From positions 186,001-250,000 of the forward strand of contig MCGT01000001.1 in assembly GCA_002104935.1 (NCBI GenBank): a DNA stretch of 64,000 bases, read 5' to 3'. The notes under the pieces are model-generated. The model searched no databases and had not been told where the DNA came from. It worked only from the letters and a program-made list of their open reading frames with translations. Below, in pieces: positions 44,812-55,747 of this stretch (within the stretch, counting starts at the first letter, position 1; the number at the start of each line of letters is the position of its first letter). The translations under genes were made by a program, and so were the position numbers. This stretch comes from Hesseltinella vesiculosa. Taxonomy: Eukaryota > Mucoromycota > Mucoromycetes > Mucorales > Cunninghamellaceae.

Positions 44812-45462
44812 TTTCTTTATTTTTTGAATACACGTTGCCTTGTGTTGACATCAGAGAGACATCAATGCGTGTTTGCTGAAACTCTGGCCGCCGCTATTTT
44901 TTGAGTGTGTTTTTTGAGATCCAAAAAAAAAAAAAAAAAAAAAATAGGCCGATTATTTTTTTCGCATTGTTTGGTGCTTCCAGCTGCGTGCCCTTGCCCT
45001 TAGTATGACATTGATGAAACAGCATATACCTACCTATTCCACTACGGCAAGGGAGCATAGGGATGATGTTTATGAACAATGTTATCTGGAAGAATGACAA
45101 AGGCAGGAGATCAATGGCTCTCCAAAAAGGCTTTCCAAAAAAAAATAAAAATCCAGCTTGGGCATATTTTCGCTTTTAATTGCAACTGCCCAGGATGCCC
45201 TTTTCCTCGGTTTATTTTTCCTCCTCCAACCTCATTATATTGCCGTTCTTCTTTCTTCTCCATCAATCCCTTTTTTGTTCTCTTAATTGTGACCAAAAGG
45301 TAACCTAAACTCTTTCACTACACACTCTTGGATCGCCAGCTCATCACTGCTTCTGCTTCCCTTTTACCAGTACGCTTTACCATCAACGAATCGACTGCCA
45401 ATAATCTGTTGCGTGTGATTAGCAGCCTACGTTAGCAATTGCCACCCGTTGATCCTCACATC
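44812..45462. other. Spacer upstream of the glucan synthase gene
   Basis: This spacer contains an A-run at about 44923-44944 and TC-rich stretches before the FKS start. No gene is recognised. Confidence 0.5.
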
Positions 45463-48400
45463 ATGTCTGACTCGTCAGAAAAACAGCCAGAGAAAAGAGA
45501 AGGGTTTGGCCTCTTCCATGCTATCACCAGCATGTTCCAAGAATACACCCAGCCCGCCCCACCCTCCAGCCCAAAACCACCCGACAAGTCAGTGTCTATG
45601 GATGAGCCTCGCGAACATCAAACCCATAGTTCTGAACCTGAAGCCAAATCACGCCATTCGTTGGATGTCACTAACATTCGCCCTAACCGTGACGGCGGTG
45701 ACTTTCCAGAGATCCGCGCCTACTATGCAAGGTAAAAGTAACCTTTCTCCCAACACCACGATTATTCATTCCTTTCTCTTTTATAATTCCAGCCTAGCAT
45801 CCAAACATAGAAAGGAAGACAAACATGGCTCTCATTCTGGCGCTCCGCCTGTCATTCCAGAAGGTAAAAAAAAAAAAAAATGAAGCGGTGTTTGTTGAAG
45901 CCTCTGTAGAAGGCGGAGTATTTTTTTAACTCACCATTTTTTTTTTTCATTTCTTCGCATTGGCAACAAAGAACCCTCCGCTGATGACTTCCATAGTCGT
46001 GTGCGCCGAGCCAACTCGAAAGCTTCGAAATCCTCTAGAGCTAATTCTAGAGCCTCGCGAGCCAACTCCACACGACGAATGTCCACTGATTCCTTCCGTC
46101 ATGCCGACATGTCCATGCCTCACTCCGCTCATCCCCACTCCGCTCATCCTCGGTCCTCCAGCGTCCGTCCTTCCTTTGATGGTACTGGCAGTATCTACGA
46201 GGGTCGCCAGTCCATGCATAGTAATGTAAGACCTTCCATTGACGACCTCCGTCGTCCCTCTGTCGATGGCAATTCGTCTATGTATGGTTACCCCCACTCC
46301 CAGCAAGCCCAGATGAACCCACCTTTGGCGGATCGTTACAGTCAATCAGCCGTGGTGTATGTGGACGACGAAAGCAACGTGGATATCCTTAACCCACTCG
46401 CCAACACCGAATGCGACCGTTACATGCGCTATGCCACCTCAGCCGACTCCATGCTGGCGGCCATCCAAAGCCAAAAATACCGCAGCAAGGCCCACAGCAA
46501 CAATAACGAAAGCAACATCTCCATCGACCAAGTGCAGCACAATGACCCTGACTCCAAAAATGAACTGCGCGGCTTTGACTCTGGACCCTATCCATCCTGG
46601 GGCGGCCCTGATCTGCCCATCTCTGCCGAAGACATCTTGTCCAACATGCAGGATCTGCAGAGCAAATTTGGCTTCCAGCACGACAGTCTCATGAACATCT
46701 ACGATCACCTCATGGTCATGCTTGATTCGCGCTCTTCTCGCTTGAAACCCCAAATTGCCCTTGACTCGCTCCATGCTGACTACATCGGCGGTGACAATGC
46801 TAATTACCGGACTTGGTACTTTGCCGCAAAGATCGACTGCTTGGACCGCGATCCAGAACTGATTCGCCTCGACCGAGAAGAAAGCAATAACGATGAAATC
46901 ACCTGGTGCAAGTCGGCCGAAGCCCGCTGGCTCGAGAAGATGAGGGGTCTGTCCAATGTCGACAAGATCCGTGACCTGGCCCTGTACCTGCTGCTCTGGG
47001 GGGAAGCTGCCTCCATCCGATTCACACCTGAGTTGCTCTGCTTTATTTTTAAAACCGCTCATGACTACGACATCTATACCCGGGATCCCAACAACGCCCA
47101 TGCCTTGATGCCAACCACCGAAGGCGACTATCTCGACCATGTCATCACACCTCTGTACAGCTTCTTGCGCGATCAGAACTATGAAAAATGTGGCGGCCGA
47201 TATGTCAAGCGTGAGCGTGACCATGCTCGCACCATTGGCTATGATGACGTCAACCAGTTCTTCTGGAGCACCAACTGCTTTGGCCGCATCCCGCTTGGCG
47301 ACGATAAAAAAAAAAAACTCGACTCGCTGCCTGCTCATGAACGCTACCATGCTCTTTACGATGTCCACTGGAACAAGGTGTTCGTCAAGACATACAAAGA
47401 AAAACGCACATGGATGCATGCCTCCATCAACTTCACCCGTATCTGGATCATCCACATCGTGTCCTTTTGGTATTACATCAGTGCGAATGCCCCCACCGTC
47501 TACCTCGATCCTGATCCACAAATCGCGCGTGAAGAAGCCTCGGTGCAATGGTCTGTTGTTGCCCTTGGTGGTGTGATCGCCGTCCTTCTCATGTTGATTG
47601 GTTCTTGTGCCGAACTCGCCTATGTGCCCTGGTCCTGGGTCAGCACGCGCATCATTGTCCGCCGTATCTTTTTCCTCATCATCATGCTGGTTCTCAACGC
47701 TGGTCCGTCTTACTACTGCCTCGTCATGGACCGGACCAGTTTCATCTCCAAACTGGTTGCGCTTGCCCAACTGCTCATCAGCATCCTGACCACCTTGTTT
47801 TTGGCCATCACACCTTCGTCTCACCTGTTCACCAGCAATCATGGCCGCTACCGCGAAACCTTGGCTTTTAAGAAATTCACCGGCAACTTCCCGCCTCTGA
47901 AAAAAATCGACCGCGTCATGTCCATCTCTCTGTGGTTCTGTGTGTTCTCTTGTAAACTGCTTGAATCCTACTTTTTCTTGGCCCTCTCGTTCAAGGATCC
48001 TCTGAAGGTGATGCTTCGAATGCGCATTGAAAACTGTTCAGATTCATTGCTTGGCGACATGCTGTGCCAGCACATGCCCACTATCACCATCGTCATCATG
48101 TTCTTTATGGATCTCATCCTGTATTTCCTCGATACTTACCTCTGGTACATTATCTGGAACACCGCCTTCTCGGTTGCCCGGTCCTTCTATCTCGGCATTT
48201 CCATCTGGTCGCCCTGGCGAAATATTTTTTCAAGGCTGCCCAAGCGTATCTTTGTCAAGCTCTTGGCCACCACCGACATCCAAATCAAGTATCGGCCCAA
48301 GGTGCTCTGCTCACAAATTTGGAATGCCATTGTCATCACCATGTATCGTGAACATTTGATCAACGCAGAACATGTCCAGCGTATGCTTTATCAGCAGGTA

Positions 48401-51400
48401 TTAAAAAAAAAAAAAAAAAGAAAAAAAAAAGACCAACGTCTTTCCGCTCGCGTAGGAAATGAACCCAGCCGACGGTCGCAAGACTTTGAAACCACCAACG
48501 TTCTTTGTCTCCCAAGAAGACACAGCCTTCAAGACGGAATACTTCCCTCAGCACAGTGAAGCTGAGCGCCGTATTCACTTCTTTGCTCAAAGCTTGACCA
48601 CTCCTATGCCGCCACCCCGCCCTGTTGAATGCATGCCAGCCTACACGGTGCTTACTGTAAGTTTTTTTTTAAAACCCCTCCTCTTTTATACTTTGACTTT
48701 CTATGCTCACCCTTTTATCTGCTTTTATTACCTGTTGCCTACGAATTAGCCTCATTATGGTGAAAAGATGCTGCTGTCATTGCGGGAAATCATCAGGGAA
48801 GAAGATGCCTACACACGCGTTACACTGCTCGAGTACATGAAACAGCTGTATCCGGCTGAATGGGACAACTTTGTGAAAGACACCAAGATCTTGGTAGACG
48901 AAGAACTCGAATACAAGACCACTGACACCAACATCTCCGAAACATCGCTTCAAAAAGAATCTGTAAAGTCCAAGGTTGACGATCTGCCATTCTATTGTAT
49001 TGGTTTTAAATCGTCCAAACCAGAATACACCCTCCGCACCCGTATCTGGGCTTCGCTTCGCGCCCAAACGCTCTACCGTACCGTCAGTGGCTTCATGAAC
49101 TACCGCAAGGCCATTCGTCTGCTCTTCCGTGTTGAAAACCCAGATACGGTGCACAGCTACCGCGACAACAAGGAACAGCTGGAGAACGACCTTAACCACC
49201 TCGCCAACCGCAAGTTCAAGTTTCTCGTGGCCATGCAACGCTATGCCAAATTCAACCAAACGGAGGCTGAAGACGCCGAGTTCCTCCTGACAGCCTACCC
49301 TGACCTGCTGATCGCTTATGTGGACGAAGAACACCCTCCCATCGACGAAAAGGACGGCAGTACCGAAAAAGCTGACATCACCTACTATTCTGCCTTAATC
49401 GACGGTCATTGCGAAAAGGGCGAGAATGGCCGAAGGAAACCCAAGTACCGCATCCGTCTTCCTGGCAACCCCATCCTCGGTGATGGCAAGTCGGACAACC
49501 AAAACCATGCCCTCATCTTCTACCGGGGTGAATTCCTGCAACTTGTCGACGCTAACCAAGACAACTACCTAGAAGAGTGTCTCAAGATCCGCAATGTCCT
49601 TGGCGAATTTGAAAACCTCGACCCGACCGAGCTCTCACCATACTCGCCCGCCTACAAAAGCAAAGATACCTCGCCCGTCGCCATTGTGGGTGCACGTGAA
49701 TACATTTTCTCCGAAAACATCGGTGTCCTCGGTGACGTGGCGGCTGGCAAGGAACAGACCTTTGGCACGCTGACCCAGCGTATCATGGCCAAGATCGGAG
49801 GCAAGCTTCACTATGGGCATCCAGACTTTTTGAATGCCATCTTCATGACCACCCGTGGTGGGGTCAGCAAAGCCCAGAAAGGACTCCACCTGAACGAAGA
49901 CATCTATGCCGGGATGAATGCTTTCACCCGTGGCGGCCGAATCAAGCACACCGAATACTTCCAATGTGGTAAAGGTCGTGATCTCGGCTTTGGCTCAATC
50001 CTCAACTTCACTACCAAGATCGGCACCGGCATGGGTGAACAGATGCTGTCTCGTGAATACTACTACATCGGCACGCAGCTCCCTTTGGATCGCTTCTTAA
50101 CATTTTATTATGCGCACCCAGGCTTCCACATCAACAACATCTTCATCATGCTCTCTGTCCAGATGTTCATGTTTGCCCTGCTCTTCATCGGCTCCATGGG
50201 ATCCACCTTGGTCATTTGTGAATTCAATGCCGACGCGCCCGAGGATGCACCCTTGTCTCCTGCTGGCTGTTACAACATGGTTCCCATCTTTGAATGGGTC
50301 AAGCGTTGTATCATGTCTATCTTTGCTGTCTTCTTTGTCGCCTTTATGCCGCTCTTCCTTCAAGAACTGACCGAACGTGGCTTTAGCCGCAGTCTGACCC
50401 GTCTTGGCCGCCACTTTATCTCGCTGTCGCCGCTCTTCGAGATCTTCGTCACCCAGATTTACACCAACTCTGTCCTCGAAAACCTAGTGTTTGGTGGCGC
50501 TCAATACATTGGTACTGGCCGTGGCTTTGCTACTTCCCGCCTTCCCTTCTCAGTATTATATTCTCGGTTTGCACCCACCAGCATCTACTCTGGCACCCGC
50601 AATATGCTCATCATGACTTTTGCATCGCTGGCCATATGGATGCCGCACCTGATCTACTTTTGGTTTACGGTCATTGCCCTTGTCATCTCGCCATTCGTCT
50701 TTAACCCCAACCAGTTTGCTCTTGTCGACTTCTTGCTTGACTACAAGGAATTCATGCGCTGGCTGTCCCGTGGTAACTCCCGCACCCACAAGAGTTCCTG
50801 GATTAACAACTGCCGCCTCACCCGTGCTCGAATCACCGGTTACAAGCGACGCGTCAAGCAAGAAAACGGCAACGAAACCATTGTCAACAACCTGCCCCGT
50901 GCCCGCTTCGCCACCATCTTCTTTGCCGAACTGATCCAGCCTTTGTTTGTCGTCGCCATCTGCATCTTCCCTTACATGTTTGTCAAGAGCTTTGACCCCT
51001 TGGACAGCACCAAGCCCAACACGGGTCCCAGTGGCCTGATCCGAATTGGCGTGCTCGCCCTGGCACCCATCCTCCTCAATGCGGGTGTCCTCGCTGTCTT
51101 CTTCTGCGTCTCGCTTTTCCTTGGCTCGATCCTCAGTATTTGGTGCCATAAGTTTGGCTCTGTCGTCGCCGCCCTGGTCCATGGCTTTGCTGTTGTCAAC
51201 ACCATTGTGATTTTTGAAGGCCTCATGCTCCTGGAAGCTTGGAACCCGACGTTGATTGTCCTTGCCATTGTCGCCATCATTGCTGTCCAGCGCTTCTTCC
51301 TCAAGCTAATCACCATCTTTTTGCTCACGCGAGAATTCAAGCATGACGGTGCCAATTGTGGTTGGTGGACCGGAAAGTGGTACGGTCGTGGGGTAAGTGT

Positions 51401-51934
51401 CATATGAAAGGGAAAAAATGCCGGTGGATCTGTCTGACTTTTTTTTTTTTTTCTGTTTCCTTCTAGCTTGGATGGCATGGTAAGCAAGCACCTCTTTTTC
51501 TTTTTTCTTTTTTTTTGGAGGGTCAGCAACTCCAGGGCGTACATAATTGACCTTTTTATTTTTTTATCATCATCACCGTAGCAACGTCTCAACCTCTCCG
51601 AGAATACCTTTGCAAGATTGTGGAATTGAGTGAATTTGCTGGTGATTTTATTCTTTGCCATATGATCCTCTTCACTCTTTCAATCTTCTGCCTGATCCCT
51701 TACGTCAACCGAGCGCATTCGCTGATGCTGTTCTGGTTACGACCCAGCAAGCAAATCCGCGCACCTATCTTGACATCACGTGAAAGGCGGACACGACGAC
51801 GTGTGGCTATCACGTATGGGATACTGTTTATCCTCATGTTCCTGCTCTTTATTGGCTTGATAGGCGTGCCCCTTGTACTTGGCAAGACCTTGTTAGATAT
51901 GATTTCATTTGATATTACCTCTCTTCCTATTTAA
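45463..51934 (+). CDS. FKS1: 1,3-beta-glucan synthase catalytic subunit (FKS, GT48)
   Basis: Model: exons 45463-45731, 45793-45863, 45972-48397, 48456-48656, 48750-51392, 51467-51479 (13 nt) and 51582-51934 (1,991 aa). It is a polytopic plasma-membrane enzyme that polymerises UDP-glucose into beta-1,3-glucan, regulated by Rho1. A Ser/Arg-rich cytosolic N terminus ([14 protein letters not shown]) leads to the FKS1 domain ([17 protein letters not shown]), the first membrane cluster from about [12 protein letters not shown], the large cytosolic catalytic loop ([58 protein letters not shown]) and the second membrane cluster ending in LRPSKQIR. The echinocandin hot-spot 1 equivalent reads FLALSFKDP (47975-48001). 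A lysine run from an A-tract lies in the loop near 47308-47318. GC is higher here than in the flanks. Confidence 0.96.
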
Positions 51935-53418
51935 TTTTTCTTCCTCCCACATCCATCTCATAAAATTTAGTGCTTCATTTTTTCTTCCATTGCCATTGGC
52001 AAAATAAACAACGCGCATTGCATGTGTACACTACTAACCTACTGCCCCGACACAGACAGTACCTACCTACTGTTACTTTCTGCCATCATGCAAATTAAGA
52101 AGCTGATCGGTGGTTCCTTTTTTTTTCCTTGCAAAAAAACAGCCAGATCGTCATCATACTTTACATGGCGCTTGTATATGAGGTAAGGTGCTCACAGCAA
52201 GCTCTCAGACCTCTGGACAAAGATAGTCAGACTAGAAATTTTATTTGCCCATAACCTTGGGTCTAGCAAAGTGCGAAGAGGTTCAGGAGTAATGTCAGCC
52301 AATACCCAAGCAGTAACCACCTAGCAAATTTATAGATAACGAAGCACCTTCCATTCGACTCCATTCAAACAGATGACGCATCAACCACAAAGAGGCATAG
52401 CCCACCCAACAATGCCATGCTTCACGAAGAGCTCACGCACAGTACATAAGCTTGGCCAGACACTGTCGACTGAGGAACGAGAAAGTTTGGAATCACCCTT
52501 GCTTTCTCGTTTACCCTAGTACTGTTCTCACTAGGATGAACACCAGCAGCCTTTTGCTGGAACAGTGCACTTGTGGAGGACCGTCATCTGTAGCGCCAGC
52601 TCAAGGATAAACTCGGCTCGTCAAGCGACAAACAGAAAAAATAGGTCAGAAGCAAAAAAAAAAAAAAAAAAAATGCTAAAGTCATAAATATACCTTTTCA
52701 AAGCATTCAATTCCATTCTAACAGATGACGCATCAACCACAAAGAGGCATAGCCCACCCAACAATGCCATGCTTCACGAAGAGCTCACGCACAGTACATA
52801 AGCTTGGCCAGACACTGTCGACAGAGGAACGAGAAAGTTTGGAATCACCCTTGCTTTCTCGTTTACCCTAGTACTGTTCTCACTAGGATGAACACCAGCA
52901 GCCTTTTGCTGGAACAGTGCACCTGTGGAGGACCGTCATCTGTAGCGCCAGCTCAAGGATAAACTCGGCTCGTCAAGCGACAAAAGAAAAAATAGATCAG
53001 AGGCAAGAAAAAAAAAATGTTAAAGTCATAAATATACCTTTTCAAAGCATTCAATTCCATTCTAACAGATGACGCATCAACCACAAAGAGGCATAGCCCA
53101 CCCAACAATGCCATGCTTCACGAAGAGCTCACGCACAGTACATAAGCTTGGCCAGACACTGTCGACAGAGGAACGAGAAAGTTTGGAATCACCCTTGCTT
53201 TCTCGTTTACCCTAGTACTGTTCTCACGAGAATGAACACCAGCATTACTATGCTAAAACAGTGCACTTGTGGAGGACCGTCATCTGCACCAATGTCTAAC
53301 ATGAAATGTCTGAAGAAAAAAATAAACAAATAACAAAAAAAAAGAAAGAGCCGCAATTGAATTTTCCCCTCTTTCGCACTTTCTTTTTCTTCTTTGTCTT
53401 CGCGCGCTTCCTTTGAAT
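51935..53418. other. Intergenic region with tandem ~340-bp repeats
   Basis: The region after FKS holds no recognised gene. About 400 bp of unremarkable sequence is followed by the tandem repeats at 52352-53290, then the promoter of the next gene. Confidence 0.6.
52352..53290. repeat. Three tandem repeats of ~340 bp with conserved hairpins
   Basis: Copies: 52352-52713 (period 362), 52714-53047 (period 334) and 53048 to about 53290 (cut short). The copies are nearly identical over ~270 bp; length differences lie mainly in an A-run. Each full copy has successive short stems: GGCAT/ATGCC, GAGAAAG/CTTTCTC, CCTAGT/ACTAGG and CCAGCA/TGCTGG. In copy 3 the last loop is changed but the inner AGCA/TGCT pairing is kept, and the third stem is altered. 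No long open frame spans the units. Confidence 0.85.
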
Positions 53419-55747
53419 ATGCCTGTTGATTTTAGAAAGTTACTGCGACAGAGTATAACTGACACCAATGGCAACATTGATGTCGTCAAGTTTTTCGAAC
53501 AAACGAATGTCAGCAACCGTGTTACTGCTAAGAAGCTTTTGGTTTCCTCTGTCGAAGCTTTCCTCCATTACGACGAAGGCAGCCTTTGCAAATCTTGGGC
53601 TCAAAGAGTCAAGCGTGATGAATACGATGTAGGATGATTTCTTTTCTTAGACTCTGTGTGTTTCTAACAAATTTTAATAGATTTTGAATGGTGAAAAGAT
53701 TCAAGCATATTGGATTCAACTTGCATTAAAGCAGAACTCTGATATGAGAATGTTGAAGCTCTATCAAGATGAATGCAACAGAATTGGCCAAGCCCTGGAA
53801 GTAAGTGATACGTGCAAATATCTTTCAGTTTGTCTTATCACATCACTTTCGTTTAATTATGCTGTAGCTGGAAAACGATCTAATTGATCCAATCCTCGCG
53901 TCTTCGTTCAACAATGCTCAAGCCAATCCGCCATCCGCAGCAACCTGGCAGGTATAAGAAAAAATGATTCGGCAGAGAGGTACTTAACTTACTTTGGTAA
54001 CCGTCTTAACTAGGCAGAGAATGTCGACCTTGAAAGCAATCACTCCACCGTAGCAATTTCACCTTTGGTAAGACAAGCATATTTTATTGGCATCAACGTT
54101 GCTTACCGTTCTCTCTCTCCCTCTCCACGCCACACAGCCAACCACTCCAGTGCCTTGGAACAGCACCGAAGACAATGATGATGAAAACGCTGTACTTACC
54201 ACTGATGCTTCTCCAAGTGACTCTGCTACGGCCATCGTAAGAATAATTAGCATACTTTAGGTGACTCTACACATATCTAGAGCTGACCATCTCTTTATTT
54301 TTTATTGAGCAGGCGGCAAACGACCTGATCGTGGACACTCGCCTCCCTCCATATGAAGATCGTCTGCTTGTGGGCGGCATTGATATTTCTCTTGCTTTCA
54401 ATCGATTCCAAAAATATGCATTGTCGCTGGGGAAACTCACAGTCGAATCGCATACCTTGCACATCCTGTAAGTAACAATTATTAGTGAAGATTTGCTAAC
54501 AATAACTGTCTACGTAAAGGTCGCTGGCGTCCATTTTCTTGATCAAGCCCCAACGCCATCATCCTGACATTGACAAGTATCTGGAGCCCAAACACTTGGA
54601 TCTCTTGATTGATTATGTTAAACGGGATCTTCACTTTGGCGACTTGGACTATGGCCAGCCAAATATTTCGTCTGACGTTTTTGACACGTTGGAAAATATT
54701 ATCAAGGTAAAATTAAAAAAAAAATCGAGACCAAGCGTGCCGTTGAATGGGTTACTAAATTTTTTCAAGTAGACTCTTCGACGAAGCCCGATGGCCCATA
54801 TGGATCGATTGAATGCATGTGCTGATTTGATCGATATGCGCCATACTGTGACCTCGGAGGAACTGAAAATTGTCATGTCTGTGCATTCCCTGTACGTAAT
54901 GTCAAACCGATATGATTTGGGTTATTTAACTCTGCATTAATTTGGATTCATAGGATCCTTAGCCTACCAAAAAAGAAGATCATGGAGGAGGTGAAGGAGC
55001 AAGAGCTGATAACGCGCTTTGTCGAACCAGCCCTGCGACCAATCTTCGACGACCTTGACAATGGCGTTCTCTTTCGATGGCAAGTGCCCAAGCTGTAACC
55101 ATGTATGCAAGTAGGCTAATCTATCTTTACCAAATTAGGACAGCAACCACCAACCACGAGAGCAAATCGTGTATGACGATCAGCCGCCGACGACCAGACA
55201 CCTCTATCTCGTCCTTCCGAGATCTGTTCGTGGAGTACAACCGTGGTTATGGTGAGGCAAAGTGCGAGGGTGAAGCTCGCAACCATTTCGATGTTTCTCG
55301 TGACCTGATCCGTTTGGGGGCCTTTGCCAAAAACTCTCTTGACACAAACAAACTGCGCTGTGTAATGACATTCCAAGTTGTCGGTAAATCCCAATTTTTG
55401 TGCACCTAGCTCCTAGCAAGCCATCTCACTTTTTTTTTGTTCTAGGCTTCCAAGTCGCATTTTACATCAATTACCTCGCTGCCGACGGAATGTATGTCAT
55501 GTTTGAGTTTGCCCACGTCACCTTGCCTTCGTCCTTGGTTGACTTGCCAAGCTACCTCTTTGAACTTGACCAGCTGCGAGCTGCCATACACTTGTTTGAG
55601 CGATGCCAACCAATGACATCTCAAGAACAAGAACGAACAAAAAATTACCGACGTGCAACGCTGTCAACCCCACAGTTCGAGCGGTTCATTGACAAAACGC
55701 GTGACCGAAAGCGCAGGTGCTTTTCCAGCCACTATCCCGAGTTGTGA
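53419..55747 (+). CDS. Unknown multi-exon protein with PD-(D/E)XK-like motif
   Basis: Model: exons 53419-53628, 53681-53800, 53868-53951, 54014-54067, 54138-54236, 54313-54467, 54520-54706, 54773-54891, 54954-55079, 55139-55383 and 55446-55747 (566 aa). I cannot name the family. The N-terminal half is polar and helical, with an acidic middle (TEDNDDENA). In the C-terminal third, RRRPDTSIS, 12 residues and GYGEAKCEGEA fit the PD...ExK spacing of restriction-endonuclease-fold nucleases, followed by a beta-rich block (LRCVMTFQVVGFQVAFYIN). The intron after 55079 needs either a GC donor (GATG|GCAAGT) or a GT donor 15 nt further on; both keep the frame. Nuclease activity is only inferred. Confidence 0.62.

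Noticed and set aside
46439..47842. 467-codon open frame on the minus strand inside FKS
   Set aside because: It is antisense to highly conserved glucan synthase sequence, has no domain, and arises from the codon bias of the real gene. The same holds for 50556-51182.
52352..53290. Tandem repeats as a CRISPR array
   Set aside because: Units are ~340 bp with no short repeat-spacer alternation, and the host is a eukaryote.
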